Assembly: GCF_000980895.1 (NCBI RefSeq)
Contig: NZ_LAZX01000094.1
Span: 1,116,001 to 1,180,000, forward strand
Direction: 5' to 3'
Length of the DNA stretch: 64,000 nucleotides
Source: Sphingomonas sp. Ag1
GTDB taxonomy: Bacteria; Pseudomonadota; Alphaproteobacteria; Sphingomonadales; Sphingomonadaceae
Each line of letters starts with the position of its first letter. Positions within the stretch are counted from its first letter, which is position 1. A model generated the notes under the pieces. It was not told the origin of the DNA. It saw only the letters and a list, made by a program, of their open reading frames with translations, and made no database searches. Both the position numbers and the translations under genes were made by a program. Below, one piece after another: positions 34,018 to 42,504 of the stretch.

Positions 34018-35730
34018 ATGGCCTCAACGGCAGCTCCCACGCGGGACGATTTCGCGGCGATGCTCGATGACATGTTCGGCGGCGCCGACAGCTTCGAGGG
34101 CCGCGTGGTGCTCGGCACCGTCACTGGCATCGAGAATGACCTCGCCGTCATCGACGTCGGTCTGAAGAGCGAAGGCCGCGTGCCGCTGCGCGAATTCGCG
34201 CCGGCGCCGGGCCAGAAGGCCGAGCTGAAGGTCGGCGACGAAGTCGAAGTGTACGTCGACCGCGTCGAGAACATGCATGGCGAAGCGATGCTGTCGCGCG
34301 ACCGCGCACGCCGCGAAGCTGCATGGGACAAGCTGGAGACCGAATTCGCCAAGACCGCGCGCGTCGAGGGCGTGATCTTCGGCCGCGTGAAGGGTGGCTT
34401 CACCGTCGACCTGAACGGCGCCGTGGCCTTCCTGCCGGGCTCGCAGGTCGATATCCGTCCGGTGCGTGACGTCACGCCGCTGATGGACATCCCGCAGCCG
34501 TTCCAGATCCTGAAGATGGACCGCAAGCGCGGCAACATCGTCGTGTCGCGTCGCGCCGTTCTGGAAGAGACCCGCGCCGAGCAGCGTTCGGGCCTGATCC
34601 AGAGCCTGGCCGAGGGTCAGATCATCGAAGGCGTGGTGAAGAACATCACCGATTACGGCGCCTTCGTGGACCTGGGCGGCATCGACGGTCTGCTGCACGT
34701 CACCGACCTCTCCTACAAGCGCGTCCAGCACCCGTCGGAGATGATCAACATCGGCGACACGGTGAAGGTGCAGATCATCCGCATCAACAAGGACACGCAG
34801 CGCATCTCGCTGGGCATGAAGCAGCTCGAGAGCGATCCGTGGGATGGCGCATCGGTCAAGTATCCGGTCGGCGCGAAGCTGTCGGGCCGCGTCACGAACA
34901 TCACCGAATATGGTGCGTTCGTCGAGCTGGAGCCGGGCATCGAAGGCCTGGTGCACGTCAGCGAAATGTCGTGGACCAAGAAGAACGTCCACCCGGGCAA
35001 GATCGTGTCGACCTCGCAGGAAGTCGACGTGGTGGTGCTCGAGGTCGATGCCGACAAGCGTCGCATCTCGCTGGGCCTGAAGCAGGCGCAGCAGAACCCG
35101 TGGGAGCGTTTCGCCGCCGAGCATCCGGTCGGTTCGACCGTCGAGGGCGAAGTCAAGAACTCGACCGAGTTCGGCCTGTTCATCGGCCTCGACAACGACG
35201 TCGACGGCATGGTCCACATGTCCGACATCGCCTGGGGCGTGTCGGGTGAGGACGCGCTCAACCTGCACCGCAAGGGTGAGACCGTTCAGGCGATCGTGCT
35301 CGACGTCGATCCGGAGAAGGAGCGCATCAGCCTCGGCATGAAGCAGCTGGAGCGTGGCGCACCGGTCGTGGGCGGTGCCACCGCTGGCGATCGCCTGTCG
35401 AAGAACCAGGTTGTCACCGTCACCGTTCTCGAAGTCCGCGACGCGGGCCTCGAGGTTCAGGCGGGCGACGATGGCGCGACCGGCTTCATCAAGCGCACCG
35501 ATCTCGGCCGCGACCGCGACGAGCAGCGTCCGGAGCGTTTCCAGGTCGGCCAGAAGTTCGACGCGATGGTCACCGGCTTCGATCGTTCGAAGAAGCCGAC
35601 CTTCTCGGTCAAGGCGATGCAGATCTCCGAGGAGAAGCAGGCTGTGGCGCAGTACGGCTCGTCCGACTCGGGTGCCTCGCTCGGCGACATCCTGGGCGAA
35701 GCGCTCAAGGCTCGTCAGAACAAGCAGTAA
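34018..35730 (+). CDS. rpsA: 30S ribosomal protein S1
   Basis: A 570-residue RNA-binding protein with six S1 domains. Repeated signatures are visible: GTVTGIENDLAVIDVGLKSEG, GVIFGRVKGGFTVDLNG, GVVKNITDYGAFVDLGGIDGLLH, GRVTNITEYGAFVELEPGIEGLVH, GEVKNSTEFGLFIGLDNDVDGMVH and VTVLEVRDAGLEVQ. S1 helps the ribosome bind structured mRNA leaders. The frame is open to 33760, but MASTAAPTRDDF at 34018 is the conserved start. A strong terminator follows before ihfB. Confidence 0.97.
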   Translation: MASTAAPTRDDFAAMLDDMFGGADSFEGRVVLGTVTGIENDLAVIDVGLKSEGRVPLREFAPAPGQKAELKVGDEVEVYVDRVENMHGEAMLSRDRARREAAWDKLETEFAKTARVEGVIFGRVKGGFTVDLNGAVAFLPGSQVDIRPVRDVTPLMDIPQPFQILKMDRKRGNIVVSRRAVLEETRAEQRSGLIQSLAEGQIIEGVVKNITDYGAFVDLGGIDGLLHVTDLSYKRVQHPSEMINIGDTVKVQIIRINKDTQRISLGMKQLESDPWDGASVKYPVGAKLSGRVTNITEYGAFVELEPGIEGLVHVSEMSWTKKNVHPGKIVSTSQEVDVVVLEVDADKRRISLGLKQAQQNPWERFAAEHPVGSTVEGEVKNSTEFGLFIGLDNDVDGMVHMSDIAWGVSGEDALNLHRKGETVQAIVLDVDPEKERISLGMKQLERGAPVVGGATAGDRLSKNQVVTVTVLEVRDAGLEVQAGDDGATGFIKRTDLGRDRDEQRPERFQVGQKFDAMVTGFDRSKKPTFSVKAMQISEEKQAVAQYGSSDSGASLGDILGEALKARQNKQ

Positions 35731-35756
35731 TCCTGCATCCCAGGATTACCGAAAGG

Positions 35757-35786
35757 GGGGTCGGGTGGCACATGCCGCCCGGCCCC
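35757..35786 (+). terminator. Terminator after rpsA
   Basis: GGGGTCGGGTGGC (35757-35769) pairs with GCCGCCCGGCCCC (35774-35786) around ACAT, then TTGTCGTTT. A smaller AATCCT/AGGATT hairpin precedes it. An AT-rich stretch around 35805-35860 probably holds the ihfB promoter. Confidence 0.75.
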
Positions 35787-35905
35787 TTGTCGTTTCACGG
35801 GCGTAATAATTAAACTTTCGTTTCGGCCCTATTCTGATAAAGCTTTATCTGTATTAAGGTGAATCGAAGCCGGCGACGGCCACGGGCAGATCAAGGACGG
35901 GACAG

Positions 35906-36184
35906 ATGATCCGATCGGAACTGGTGCAGCATCTGGCAGAGGCCAACCCGAGCCTCTCCCTGCGCGAGGTCGAGGCGATCGTCTCCACGTTCTTTGACGA
36001 GATCGTGCGCCGCCTGGCGGAGAACGGCCGGGTCGAGCTGCGCGGCTTCGGCGCCTTCTCGACGCGGGCCCGCGACGCGCGTACCGGGCGCAACCCGCGC
36101 ACTGGCGAGGTGGTCGAAGTGACCGCCAAGCGCGTCCCATATTTCAAGCCTGGCAAGGAAATGCGCGTTCGCTTGAACGTGTAA
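35906..36184 (+). CDS. ihfB: Integration host factor subunit beta
   Basis: A 92-residue HU/IHF DNA-bending protein. [23 protein letters not shown] and [32 protein letters not shown] with FKPGKEMR are the beta-subunit signatures; the arginine-proline arm RNPRTG intercalates DNA. Position after rpsA is conserved. The partner alpha subunit is not in the window. Confidence 0.95.
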   Translation: MIRSELVQHLAEANPSLSLREVEAIVSTFFDEIVRRLAENGRVELRGFGAFSTRARDARTGRNPRTGEVVEVTAKRVPYFKPGKEMRVRLNV

Positions 36185-36230
36185 CGCTTGACGGCGGCGC
36201 TTCCCTGCCGCTTTTCGTCGGGCGTGATGC

Positions 36231-36317
36231 GCGGACGTGGCGGAACCGGTAGACGCCGGAGACTTAAAATCTTCTGCCCTCAGGGGCGTGCGGGTTCGAG
36301 TCCCGCCGTCCGCACCA
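36231..36317 (+). tRNA. tRNA-Leu (TAA anticodon)
   Basis: An 87-nt class II tRNA. GCGGACG (36231-36237) pairs with CGTCCGC (36307-36313), discriminator A and encoded CCA follow. The anticodon loop CTTAAAA gives TAA (leucine), a long variable arm TGCCCTCAGGGGCG is present and GGTTCGAGTCC forms the T arm. Confidence 0.96.
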
Positions 36318-37756
36318 TCGCTCTCTCCCTGCTCCTGGCCACTACGGCCTGTGAGCGTCGGCCCGATGTCGGCGCGGTGATCGTCAGCGCTGCCGGCACC
36401 GCGCCGCGCCTGAGCCCGGTGATCCCGGCACCGGACGACCTCGCCGGGCTTCTGCTGGCCGATGCCGCAGCGCAGGGGCTGGTCCGGTTCGACGCCGCCG
36501 GGCAGATCGAACCCGGCATTGCCGAACGCTGGATCGTCACGGACGAGGGGCGCACCTACATCTTCCGCCTGCGCGAGATGACATGGACCAACGGGCGCCC
36601 GGTCCGCGCGGCAGAGATCGTCACCATCCTGCGCAGCCGGCTGCAGCAGCGCGCGCGCAACCCGCTCGCCGACTATCTCACCGCGGTCGATTCGGTGGTG
36701 GAGATGACGCCGCAGGTCATCCAGGTCGAATTGTCCCGCCCCCGCCCCGATCTGCTGAAGCTGTTCGCCCAGCCAGAGATGACCTTGGTCGACCCCGCCC
36801 GCGCGATCGGCAGCGGCCCGATGCGGATCGTGCGCCAGGCCGGCAATGTCACGCGCCTCACCCCGCGTCCGGACCCGAACCGCGCCGCCGACGAACAGCA
36901 CGAGCCAGTGCCCGAGGACGACGTTCTGCTGGTGGCCGAGCGTCCTGCTGCGGGCATCGCCCGCTTCGCGGAGCGCAAATCCGATCTGTTCGCCGGCGGG
37001 CGACTGTCCGAATGGCCGCTGGTCGCCGCGGCCGGCGTGGCGCAGGTCAACATCCGCGTCGATCCGGCGGCCGGCGTCTTCGGGCTGGCCGTCAGCCGGC
37101 GGGAGGGTTTCCTGGCGCTGCCTGAGAATCGCGCCGCCATCGCCATGGCGATTGACCGCACCGCGCTTACCCGCAGCTTCAGCCAGGATTGGCGCCCGGC
37201 GGAGGACCTGCTGCCGGCCGCGCTCGATTCAGCCGCGCCGCCTGCCCACGGGGCCTGGCAGGCGGTTCGCCCGGCCGACCGGGTGGCCACCGCGCAGGCC
37301 CGCGTCAGCGCATGGCGCGAGGCGGGAAATCCCGTCCCGACGCTGCGCCTGGCCCTACCCGGCGGCTCGGGTGGCACGCTGCTGTGGGCGCGGCTGGCGG
37401 CGGATCTGTTCGCGATCGGGGTGCGCCCGGTCCGCGTGAGCGCCACTGACGACGCGGACCTGCGGCTGGTCGATCTGGTCGCCCCCTATGACAGCGCCCG
37501 CTGGTACGTGGACCAGGCCTGCCGGCCGTGTGACGAACGCGCCGCCGTCGCGATCGAGGCCGCGCGAGTCGCGCCAACGCTGGCGATCCGCGCGCGCGAG
37601 CTTGCCGCCGCGGACGAGGCGCTCGCCGCGGATGTCGCCTTCATCCCGCTCGCCCGGCCGTTCCGCTGGGCGCTGGTGGCGCAGCGGCTGCGCGCGTGGC
37701 AGCCCAACGACCGCGCGTGGCACCCGTTGAACCTGCTGCGCCGCGCCCCCAATTGA
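36317..37756 (+). CDS. Extracellular solute-binding protein, family 5-like lipoprotein (start uncertain)
   Basis: About 480 residues. The frame is open from 36188 straight through tRNA-Leu. Just after the tRNA it reads IALSLLLATTACERR, a signal peptide end with lipobox TTAC (Cys codon 36350-36352), yet no ATG, GTG or TTG lies in frame between the tRNA CCA and that cysteine. The next in-frame GTG is 36377 and an ATG lies at 36227 just before the tRNA. The body resembles the oligopeptide-binding SBP_bac_5 group (LLLADAAAQGLVRFD, IAERWIVTDEGRTYIFRLR, MTWTNGRPVRAAEIV). No permease genes are next to it, so it may act with a distant transporter or have another role. Confidence 0.7.
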   Translation: MALSLLLATTACERRPDVGAVIVSAAGTAPRLSPVIPAPDDLAGLLLADAAAQGLVRFDAAGQIEPGIAERWIVTDEGRTYIFRLREMTWTNGRPVRAAEIVTILRSRLQQRARNPLADYLTAVDSVVEMTPQVIQVELSRPRPDLLKLFAQPEMTLVDPARAIGSGPMRIVRQAGNVTRLTPRPDPNRAADEQHEPVPEDDVLLVAERPAAGIARFAERKSDLFAGGRLSEWPLVAAAGVAQVNIRVDPAAGVFGLAVSRREGFLALPENRAAIAMAIDRTALTRSFSQDWRPAEDLLPAALDSAAPPAHGAWQAVRPADRVATAQARVSAWREAGNPVPTLRLALPGGSGGTLLWARLAADLFAIGVRPVRVSATDDADLRLVDLVAPYDSARWYVDQACRPCDERAAVAIEAARVAPTLAIRARELAAADEALAADVAFIPLARPFRWALVAQRLRAWQPNDRAWHPLNLLRRAPN

Positions 37757-37763
37757 TATCATC

Positions 37764-38186
37764 ATGATCAAAGCCGATCCCAATTCGCCCATGGCGTTCG
37801 CCGCGACGCTGCCGCTCGGGCGCGATCCCGAGTCCGTCAGGCGCCGGATCGAGGCGATGGAGCGCCTGCTGGAGGGCGTGGTCGACGTCCCCGGCATGAA
37901 CCGCAAGGTGGGGCTGGACTTCTTCCTCGGCCTCATCCCCGTGGTCGGCGATGCGGTGGCTGCGGCGCTCGGCGCGTGGATCGTATGGGAAGCGCGCAAC
38001 CTCGGGATGAGCCGGCTTCAACTCGCGCGGATGGGCGCGCGCGTCGGCTTTGACACGTTGCTGGGCATCGTCCCGTTCGTCGGCGACGCCGCGGATTTCT
38101 TCTATCGTTCCAACACCCGCAATCTGAAGACGATCAGGCGCCACCTCGACCGCCATCACCCCTCGACGGTGACGGTCGAGCGCTGA
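37764..38186 (+). CDS. DUF4112 domain small membrane protein
   Basis: A 140-residue protein. KVGLDFFLGLIPVVGDAVAAALGAWIVWEA and GARVGFDTLLGIVPFVGDAADFFY are the two related hydrophobic hairpins that mark DUF4112, with SNTRNLKTIRRHL after them. Function is unknown. It starts 8 bp after the solute-binding protein gene, so they may be cotranscribed. Confidence 0.85.
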   Translation: MIKADPNSPMAFAATLPLGRDPESVRRRIEAMERLLEGVVDVPGMNRKVGLDFFLGLIPVVGDAVAAALGAWIVWEARNLGMSRLQLARMGARVGFDTLLGIVPFVGDAADFFYRSNTRNLKTIRRHLDRHHPSTVTVER

Positions 38187-38216
38187 TCGAATTGGCGGGG
38201 CTTGCCGTCCCGCCGC

Positions 38217-39323
38217 TCAGCCGGCGCTCGCGCTCGCCGGGTCGTGCTGCACCCCACCGGTCATGGGCGCTGGCACGCCGGTTGTTCCGGGGAAGGAGAT
38301 CGGCAGGTCGCGCAGCGTACGCACCGCCATATAGGCGAAGCCTTCCGCCTCCATCGCGTCGCCGTTCCACCCCAAGGCATCGACCGGCTCCGGCACCAGG
38401 CCGGTCCGCTCCGCGATCATCCGCAGCATCACCGGATTGTGCCGCCCGCCGCCCGCCACCAGCAGGCGAAGCGGCCGCTCGGGCAGGTGCGACAGCGCTT
38501 CCGTCACCGTCGCTGCGGTGAACGCCGTCAACGTGGCCGCACCATCGGCCGCCCCCAGCCCGCGCACCGGCTGCACGGTGAAATCGTTGCGATCGAGCGA
38601 CTTGGGCGCCGGTTGCCCGAAGAACGGATGGTCCAGCATCGCGTTAAGGATCGCCTCGTCGACGCGCCCGCTCGCCGCCAGCGCGCCATCGGCGTCGAAC
38701 CGCGCCCCCGTCTCCTGCTCGACCCAACTGTCGATCAGCCCGTTCGCGGGGCCGGTGTCGAATGCCACCAGCTCGCCGTCCGCGCCGATCCAGGTGATGT
38801 TGGCGACCCCGCCCAGGTTCAGCACCGCCAGCGGCCGCGGCAGTCCGGCAGTCAGCGCGGCGTGATAGATCGGCAGCAGCGGCGCGCCCTGCCCGCCCGC
38901 TGCCACGTCCGCGCTCCTTAGATCGGCGATCGTGACGATCCCGGTGGCATCCGCCAGTGCCTGTCCGTCGCCGATCTGCCACGTCCAGCCACGATCGGGG
39001 CGATGCGCCACGGTCTGCCCGTGAAAACCGATCACGTCGACATCGGCGGCGCTCAGCCCTGCGTCGCGCAGCAGCTTCTGCACCGCCAGCACGTGCGTCC
39101 GCGTGATCAGCTCCGCCGCCGCCACCATGTCGGGGTTGGCGCGTGGCCGGTCGAACGTCAGCGCCAACGCGGTCGCCGCGGCAAGCTGCGCGCGCGCCGT
39201 GTCCGAATAAGGCTCACCACGGAATGCGACCGCCCTCACCATCGCCTCGCCGTCCGTTTCGATCAGCGCCGCATCGATCCCGTCGAGCGACGTGCCGGAC
39301 ATCAGCCCGATCGCCAGCATCAT
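38217..39323 (-). CDS. anmK: Anhydro-N-acetylmuramic acid kinase
   Basis: A 368-residue ASKHA-fold kinase for recycled peptidoglycan sugar. AIGLMSGTSLDGIDAALIETDG at the start (phosphate 1), VIGFHGQTVAHRPD, LNLGGVANITWIG, FDTGPANGLIDSWVEQ and LLVAGGGRHNPVML are family motifs. A second Met follows the first; either could be the start. It is divergent from rimO across about 110 bp. Confidence 0.95.
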   Translation of the reverse strand: MMLAIGLMSGTSLDGIDAALIETDGEAMVRAVAFRGEPYSDTARAQLAAATALALTFDRPRANPDMVAAAELITRTHVLAVQKLLRDAGLSAADVDVIGFHGQTVAHRPDRGWTWQIGDGQALADATGIVTIADLRSADVAAGGQGAPLLPIYHAALTAGLPRPLAVLNLGGVANITWIGADGELVAFDTGPANGLIDSWVEQETGARFDADGALAASGRVDEAILNAMLDHPFFGQPAPKSLDRNDFTVQPVRGLGAADGAATLTAFTAATVTEALSHLPERPLRLLVAGGGRHNPVMLRMIAERTGLVPEPVDALGWNGDAMEAEGFAYMAVRTLRDLPISFPGTTGVPAPMTGGVQHDPASASAG

Positions 39324-39432
39324 CTTGTCCCCATCTTGCCTGCGCTGTCCCGCGATAAGGCCAGCCTTTCAACGCGCATAGCGGCGCAGATATGGCAAAA
39401 TGGTGCATTGCACATTATGTGCGCCACCACTC

Positions 39433-40767
39433 ATGGCAACGCGTCTTCCCTCACCGCCCCGCGTGGGCATGGTGTCGCTCGGCTGTCCCAAGAACCTGGT
39501 CGACAGCGAACGTATTCTCACCCAGCTGCGCGCAGACGGCTATCAGATGTCGCCCGACTATGCCGGCGCTGACGTCGTGCTCGTCAACACCTGCGGCTTT
39601 CTCGATTCGGCGAAGGAGGAGAGCCTGGAGGCGATCGGCGAAGCGATCGCGGAGAACGGCCGCGTCATCGTCACCGGTTGCATGGGCAAGGAAGCCGATG
39701 TCATCCGTGCCCGCTTCCCCAACGTCCTCGCGATCACCGGCGCGCATGAATATGAGCAGGTGGTGGAGGCGGTGCATGAGGCGGCGCCCGCGAACCTGTC
39801 GCCCTATATCGATCTCATCCCCGATGCCGGGCTGAAGCTGACCCCGCGTCACTACAGCTATCTTAAGATTTCGGAGGGCTGCAACCACCGCTGCTCCTTC
39901 TGCATCATCCCGTCATTGCGCGGCGACCTGGTCAGCCGGCGCCCCGACGCGATCCTGCGTGAGGCGGAGAAGCTGGTCGCGGCCGGCACGCGCGAGCTGC
40001 TGGTGATCAGCCAGGATACGTCGGCCTATGGCCTTGACCTGCGTCATGCCAGCTACCCGCTCAAGGGCGGGGGAGACGTGCGTGCGCACATGACCGATCT
40101 GGCGCGCGAACTGGGCCGCATCGCGCCCTGGGTCCGCCTGCACTATGTCTACCCCTACCCGCACGTGGATCAGGTCATCCCGCTGATGGCCGAGGGGCTG
40201 GTGCTCCCGTATCTCGACATTCCGTTCCAGCATGCCGCGCCCAACGTGCTGCGTGCGATGAAGCGCCCGGCGAACGATGCCAAGGTGCTCGCCCGGCTGC
40301 GCGGCTGGCGCGAGATCTGCCCCGATATCGCGATCCGCTCGACCTTCGTCGTCGGCTTCCCGGGCGAGACCGAGGCGGACTTCGAATATCTTCTCGAATG
40401 GCTCGACGAGGCGCAGCTCGACCGCGTCGGCGCCTTCCGCTTCGAACCCGTCGAGGGCGCCAGCGCCAACGCGCTGCCCAACCCGGTGCCAGAGGAGGTG
40501 AAGGAAGAACGCTACGCCCGCATCATGGCCAAGACGGCGGCGATCAGCGCGGCCAAGCTCCAGGCCAAGATCGGTCGCAGCTTCGACGTCATCATTGACG
40601 CCGTGGGCGATGAGGGCGCCACCGGCCGCTCCTATGCCGACGCGCCGGAAATCGACGGCGAAGTCCACCTGCGCGACGCCGGCCACCTCAACGAAGGCGA
40701 CATCGTCCGCGTCACGATCGAGGACGCCGACGAACACGACCTGTTCGGCGTACCCGTCACCAACTGA
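39433..40767 (+). CDS. rimO: Ribosomal protein S12 methylthiotransferase RimO
   Basis: A 444-residue radical-SAM enzyme. [27 protein letters not shown] and GCMGKEAD supply the three cysteines of the auxiliary cluster, [18 protein letters not shown] carries the CxxxCxxC radical-SAM site, and the C-terminal TRAM domain ([15 protein letters not shown]) ends the protein. It adds a methylthio group to an aspartate of S12. ATG 39433 gives the usual start. A GC hairpin at 40774-40805 follows the stop. Confidence 0.96.
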   Translation: MATRLPSPPRVGMVSLGCPKNLVDSERILTQLRADGYQMSPDYAGADVVLVNTCGFLDSAKEESLEAIGEAIAENGRVIVTGCMGKEADVIRARFPNVLAITGAHEYEQVVEAVHEAAPANLSPYIDLIPDAGLKLTPRHYSYLKISEGCNHRCSFCIIPSLRGDLVSRRPDAILREAEKLVAAGTRELLVISQDTSAYGLDLRHASYPLKGGGDVRAHMTDLARELGRIAPWVRLHYVYPYPHVDQVIPLMAEGLVLPYLDIPFQHAAPNVLRAMKRPANDAKVLARLRGWREICPDIAIRSTFVVGFPGETEADFEYLLEWLDEAQLDRVGAFRFEPVEGASANALPNPVPEEVKEERYARIMAKTAAISAAKLQAKIGRSFDVIIDAVGDEGATGRSYADAPEIDGEVHLRDAGHLNEGDIVRVTIEDADEHDLFGVPVTN

Positions 40768-41067
40768 CAATCAGCCGGGCGGCCGCAGCAATGCGCCGCC
40801 CCGGCTCCCTCATGTTCGACGGCAAGCAACGCACGCGCACCGCTCTGCGCGGTGCCAACCTTCCTGTGTCCCCGCTCGAATGTTTTTGAACCTGATGGCG
40901 GAGCCGTGTGGCGAGCGGCTCGAACTTCCACTGTACGCTTACTTCTTAGGCGAGGGTGGCGGCGGGGGTGGCGGCGGCGGCGGCGGCGGTGCGGGCCGTG
41001 CCCAATCATTCTTCTTACGCGATTGATCGTCTGGTGGTCGTGCCATGACACAACGTATGAAGATGTC
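40768..41067. other. 300-bp gap with GC hairpin and glycine-type repeat
   Basis: The gap after rimO holds a bulged GC stem (GCCGGGCGGC 40774-40783 with GCCGCCCCGGC 40795-40805) that may terminate rimO, and the GGC/GGT repeat at 40954-40994. Base composition falls from about 41000 onward. I see no convincing gene before 41068. Confidence 0.5.
40954..40994. repeat. GGC/GGT simple-sequence tract
   Basis: About 40 bases of GGY triplets (with single variants) in a non-coding gap. It would read polyglycine on the plus strand and polyproline on the minus strand. Such a tract is prone to slippage. Confidence 0.8.
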
Positions 41068-41610
41068 ATGGATCAGTTCAAGAGCCTCGACGGGCTTAGA
41101 GAGTTCGACGACGACATCCTTAAGGAGGTTGTCAGGGAGGGCGAGCTGATGATGGCCGCACAGCTCAGCGTAGCCACAGCCTCGGATCAACGTGCACTCA
41201 CTTGGGCCGGCTTTGTTCTTACGATCGCAATTGCGTCGATTGGCGGAAGCGCAAGTCTTGCGATCGACGGAAAACAACTACCGCTTGCAGCAATTTCCGG
41301 GGCGGGCGCCATTCTCATGGCCATCTCAGGATACTACGCCGTGCGGGCGGTTCGTCCACGCAAATACGGCATGCCTGGTAACCTTCCCCAGAACTGGCTA
41401 CCCGAGCATTGGGAAAGCGGAAGAACACGAGACTTTAGGCAGGCACGAATAGAGCAGGCGCGCACTATAAACGGTCAAATCGTCAAGAACGCAGCTTTGG
41501 CCGAACGCAACGCCACCGATCTTAACCATTCAATTCATACCGCTGGGTGCGCGGTACTACTCGCTGGAGTTTATGTGATAGCCTATTTGACATATACTAT
41601 CTTGAGATAA
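41068..41610 (+). CDS. Hypothetical three-helix membrane protein in a low-GC patch
   Basis: A 180-residue protein that I do not recognise. After a soluble start (MDQFKSLDGLREFDDDILKEVV) it has hydrophobic segments at about residues 52-72 (LTWAGFVLTIAIASIGG), 76-98 (AAISGAGAILMAISGYY) and 158-178 (AVLLAGVYVIAYLTYTIL), with a charged loop between the second and third. Codon use is clearly more A/T-rich than in the neighbours. The layout loosely resembles small membrane proteins of accessory and defence loci (SLATT-like), but the match is not strong. Its stop is one base from the stop of the opposing fragment at 41612. Confidence 0.6.
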   Translation: MDQFKSLDGLREFDDDILKEVVREGELMMAAQLSVATASDQRALTWAGFVLTIAIASIGGSASLAIDGKQLPLAAISGAGAILMAISGYYAVRAVRPRKYGMPGNLPQNWLPEHWESGRTRDFRQARIEQARTINGQIVKNAALAERNATDLNHSIHTAGCAVLLAGVYVIAYLTYTILR

Positions 41611-41611
41611 T

Positions 41612-41818
41612 TCATATGAACGAATTATCATCAGATCGTTCCCACCTAAACTGATAGTAGGCTTGCATTCCGTCTGCAATTGAGCCCGCGCCATAGAGCT
41701 TAGTGAGATCCCAGTCTCGACTGGGGAAGTATTCGCAGCCACGCCTTGAACTTGTCTCGAATGAAGCTAGGCAATCCACTAGCGAGCGAAGCAGATCACC
41801 AACCTCATATACGTCGCG
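41612..41818 (-). pseudogene. Start-less ORF remnant abutting tRNA-Met
   Basis: Reading minus from the tRNA 3' end, one frame stays open to TGA at 41612-41614 and gives protein-like sequence, for example YEVGDLLRSLVDCLASFET, then ECYF-type residues, RDWDLTKLYGAGSIADGMQ and AYYQFRWERSDD. There is no ATG upstream in frame; the only candidate is GTG at 41779, which would give about 55 residues. Base use is A/T-rich like the adjacent membrane protein. It looks like the C-terminal end of a gene cut off at the tRNA, though a short real gene cannot be excluded. Confidence 0.45.
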
Positions 41819-41820
41819 AG

Positions 41821-41897
41821 TGGTAGCGGAGGAGGGACTTGAACCCCCGACCCCAGGATTATGATTCCCGTGCTCTAACCAGCTGAGCTACTCCGCC
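41821..41897 (-). tRNA. tRNA-Met (CAT anticodon)
   Basis: A 77-nt cloverleaf on the minus strand. GGCGGAG pairs with CTCCGCT (one G-T pair), CCA is encoded, and the anticodon stem CGGGA/TCCTG holds loop ATCATAA with anticodon CAT. An elongator Met tRNA is most likely; a lysidine-modified Ile tRNA cannot be fully excluded from sequence. Confidence 0.9.
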
Positions 41898-41961
41898 GCG
41901 CCTTCGTGAAGGGGCAAGTACCGCTCGCGAGGCGCGGGCTATAGCAGGGGTTCGCGGGGCG

Positions 41962-42504
41962 TCAAGCGCTGAACATGTGCCGCGACAACAACTCCCACGG
42001 GCCGCCCCGATACCAATAGGCCGCCAGTCCCGTGATCTGTACCGCGCGCGGCCGGAACCCGCCCTGCAATTGCGCCAGCAGCGCGCGCGCAACCGCCGGC
42101 TCCACCTTGTTCTGCACCGTCACGTGGGGGCGCCATCCGGCCTGGTCCTGCGGCGTCAGGACGCCGGCAAAGCCATCCGCGAGCCGCGCACGGATTGCCC
42201 ACAGCTCGTCGCTGGCGATCCGGTAGGCGACGCCGCGCCCGAGCGAGAATGGCGCTTCCACGCGTGCGGCCGGCGCGGGCACACCCCGTGTCTCCGCGAT
42301 GAGCCGCTGCTTCACCTCTGCCGCCATGCTGGGCGGCAGATGGTGGAACATCGTCAGGTGCGCGGCGAGAACGTTACGCTCCGGCGGGAAGTGCGCCGCG
42401 CGCTGTTGATCGAACCATGCCTGGTCCGCTTTGCCGAACACGGCAGCGATGATGATCGGCGCCGCAAGCGGGCCCGGCGGCTGGATGGGCGCGGGCTCGC
42501 TCAA
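41962..42504 (-). CDS. 2'-5' RNA ligase family protein (LigT/ThpR-like)
   Basis: A 180-residue 2H phosphoesterase-fold protein. The two active-site motifs are HLTMFHHLP (around residue 50) and HVTVQNKV (around 130), each HxT. These enzymes open 2',3'-cyclic phosphates of RNA. The likely start is TTG at 42504, whose last two bases overlap the kup stop (TTGA), giving the conserved PIIIAAVFG early in the protein. It is therefore probably co-translated with kup. Confidence 0.82.
   Translation of the reverse strand: MSEPAPIQPPGPLAAPIIIAAVFGKADQAWFDQQRAAHFPPERNVLAAHLTMFHHLPPSMAAEVKQRLIAETRGVPAPAARVEAPFSLGRGVAYRIASDELWAIRARLADGFAGVLTPQDQAGWRPHVTVQNKVEPAVARALLAQLQGGFRPRAVQITGLAAYWYRGGPWELLSRHMFSA

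Noticed and set aside
40939-41277. Minus-strand frame ending in polyproline
   Set aside because: Its proline run is only the GGY repeat read backwards and it lies opposite the membrane-protein gene.
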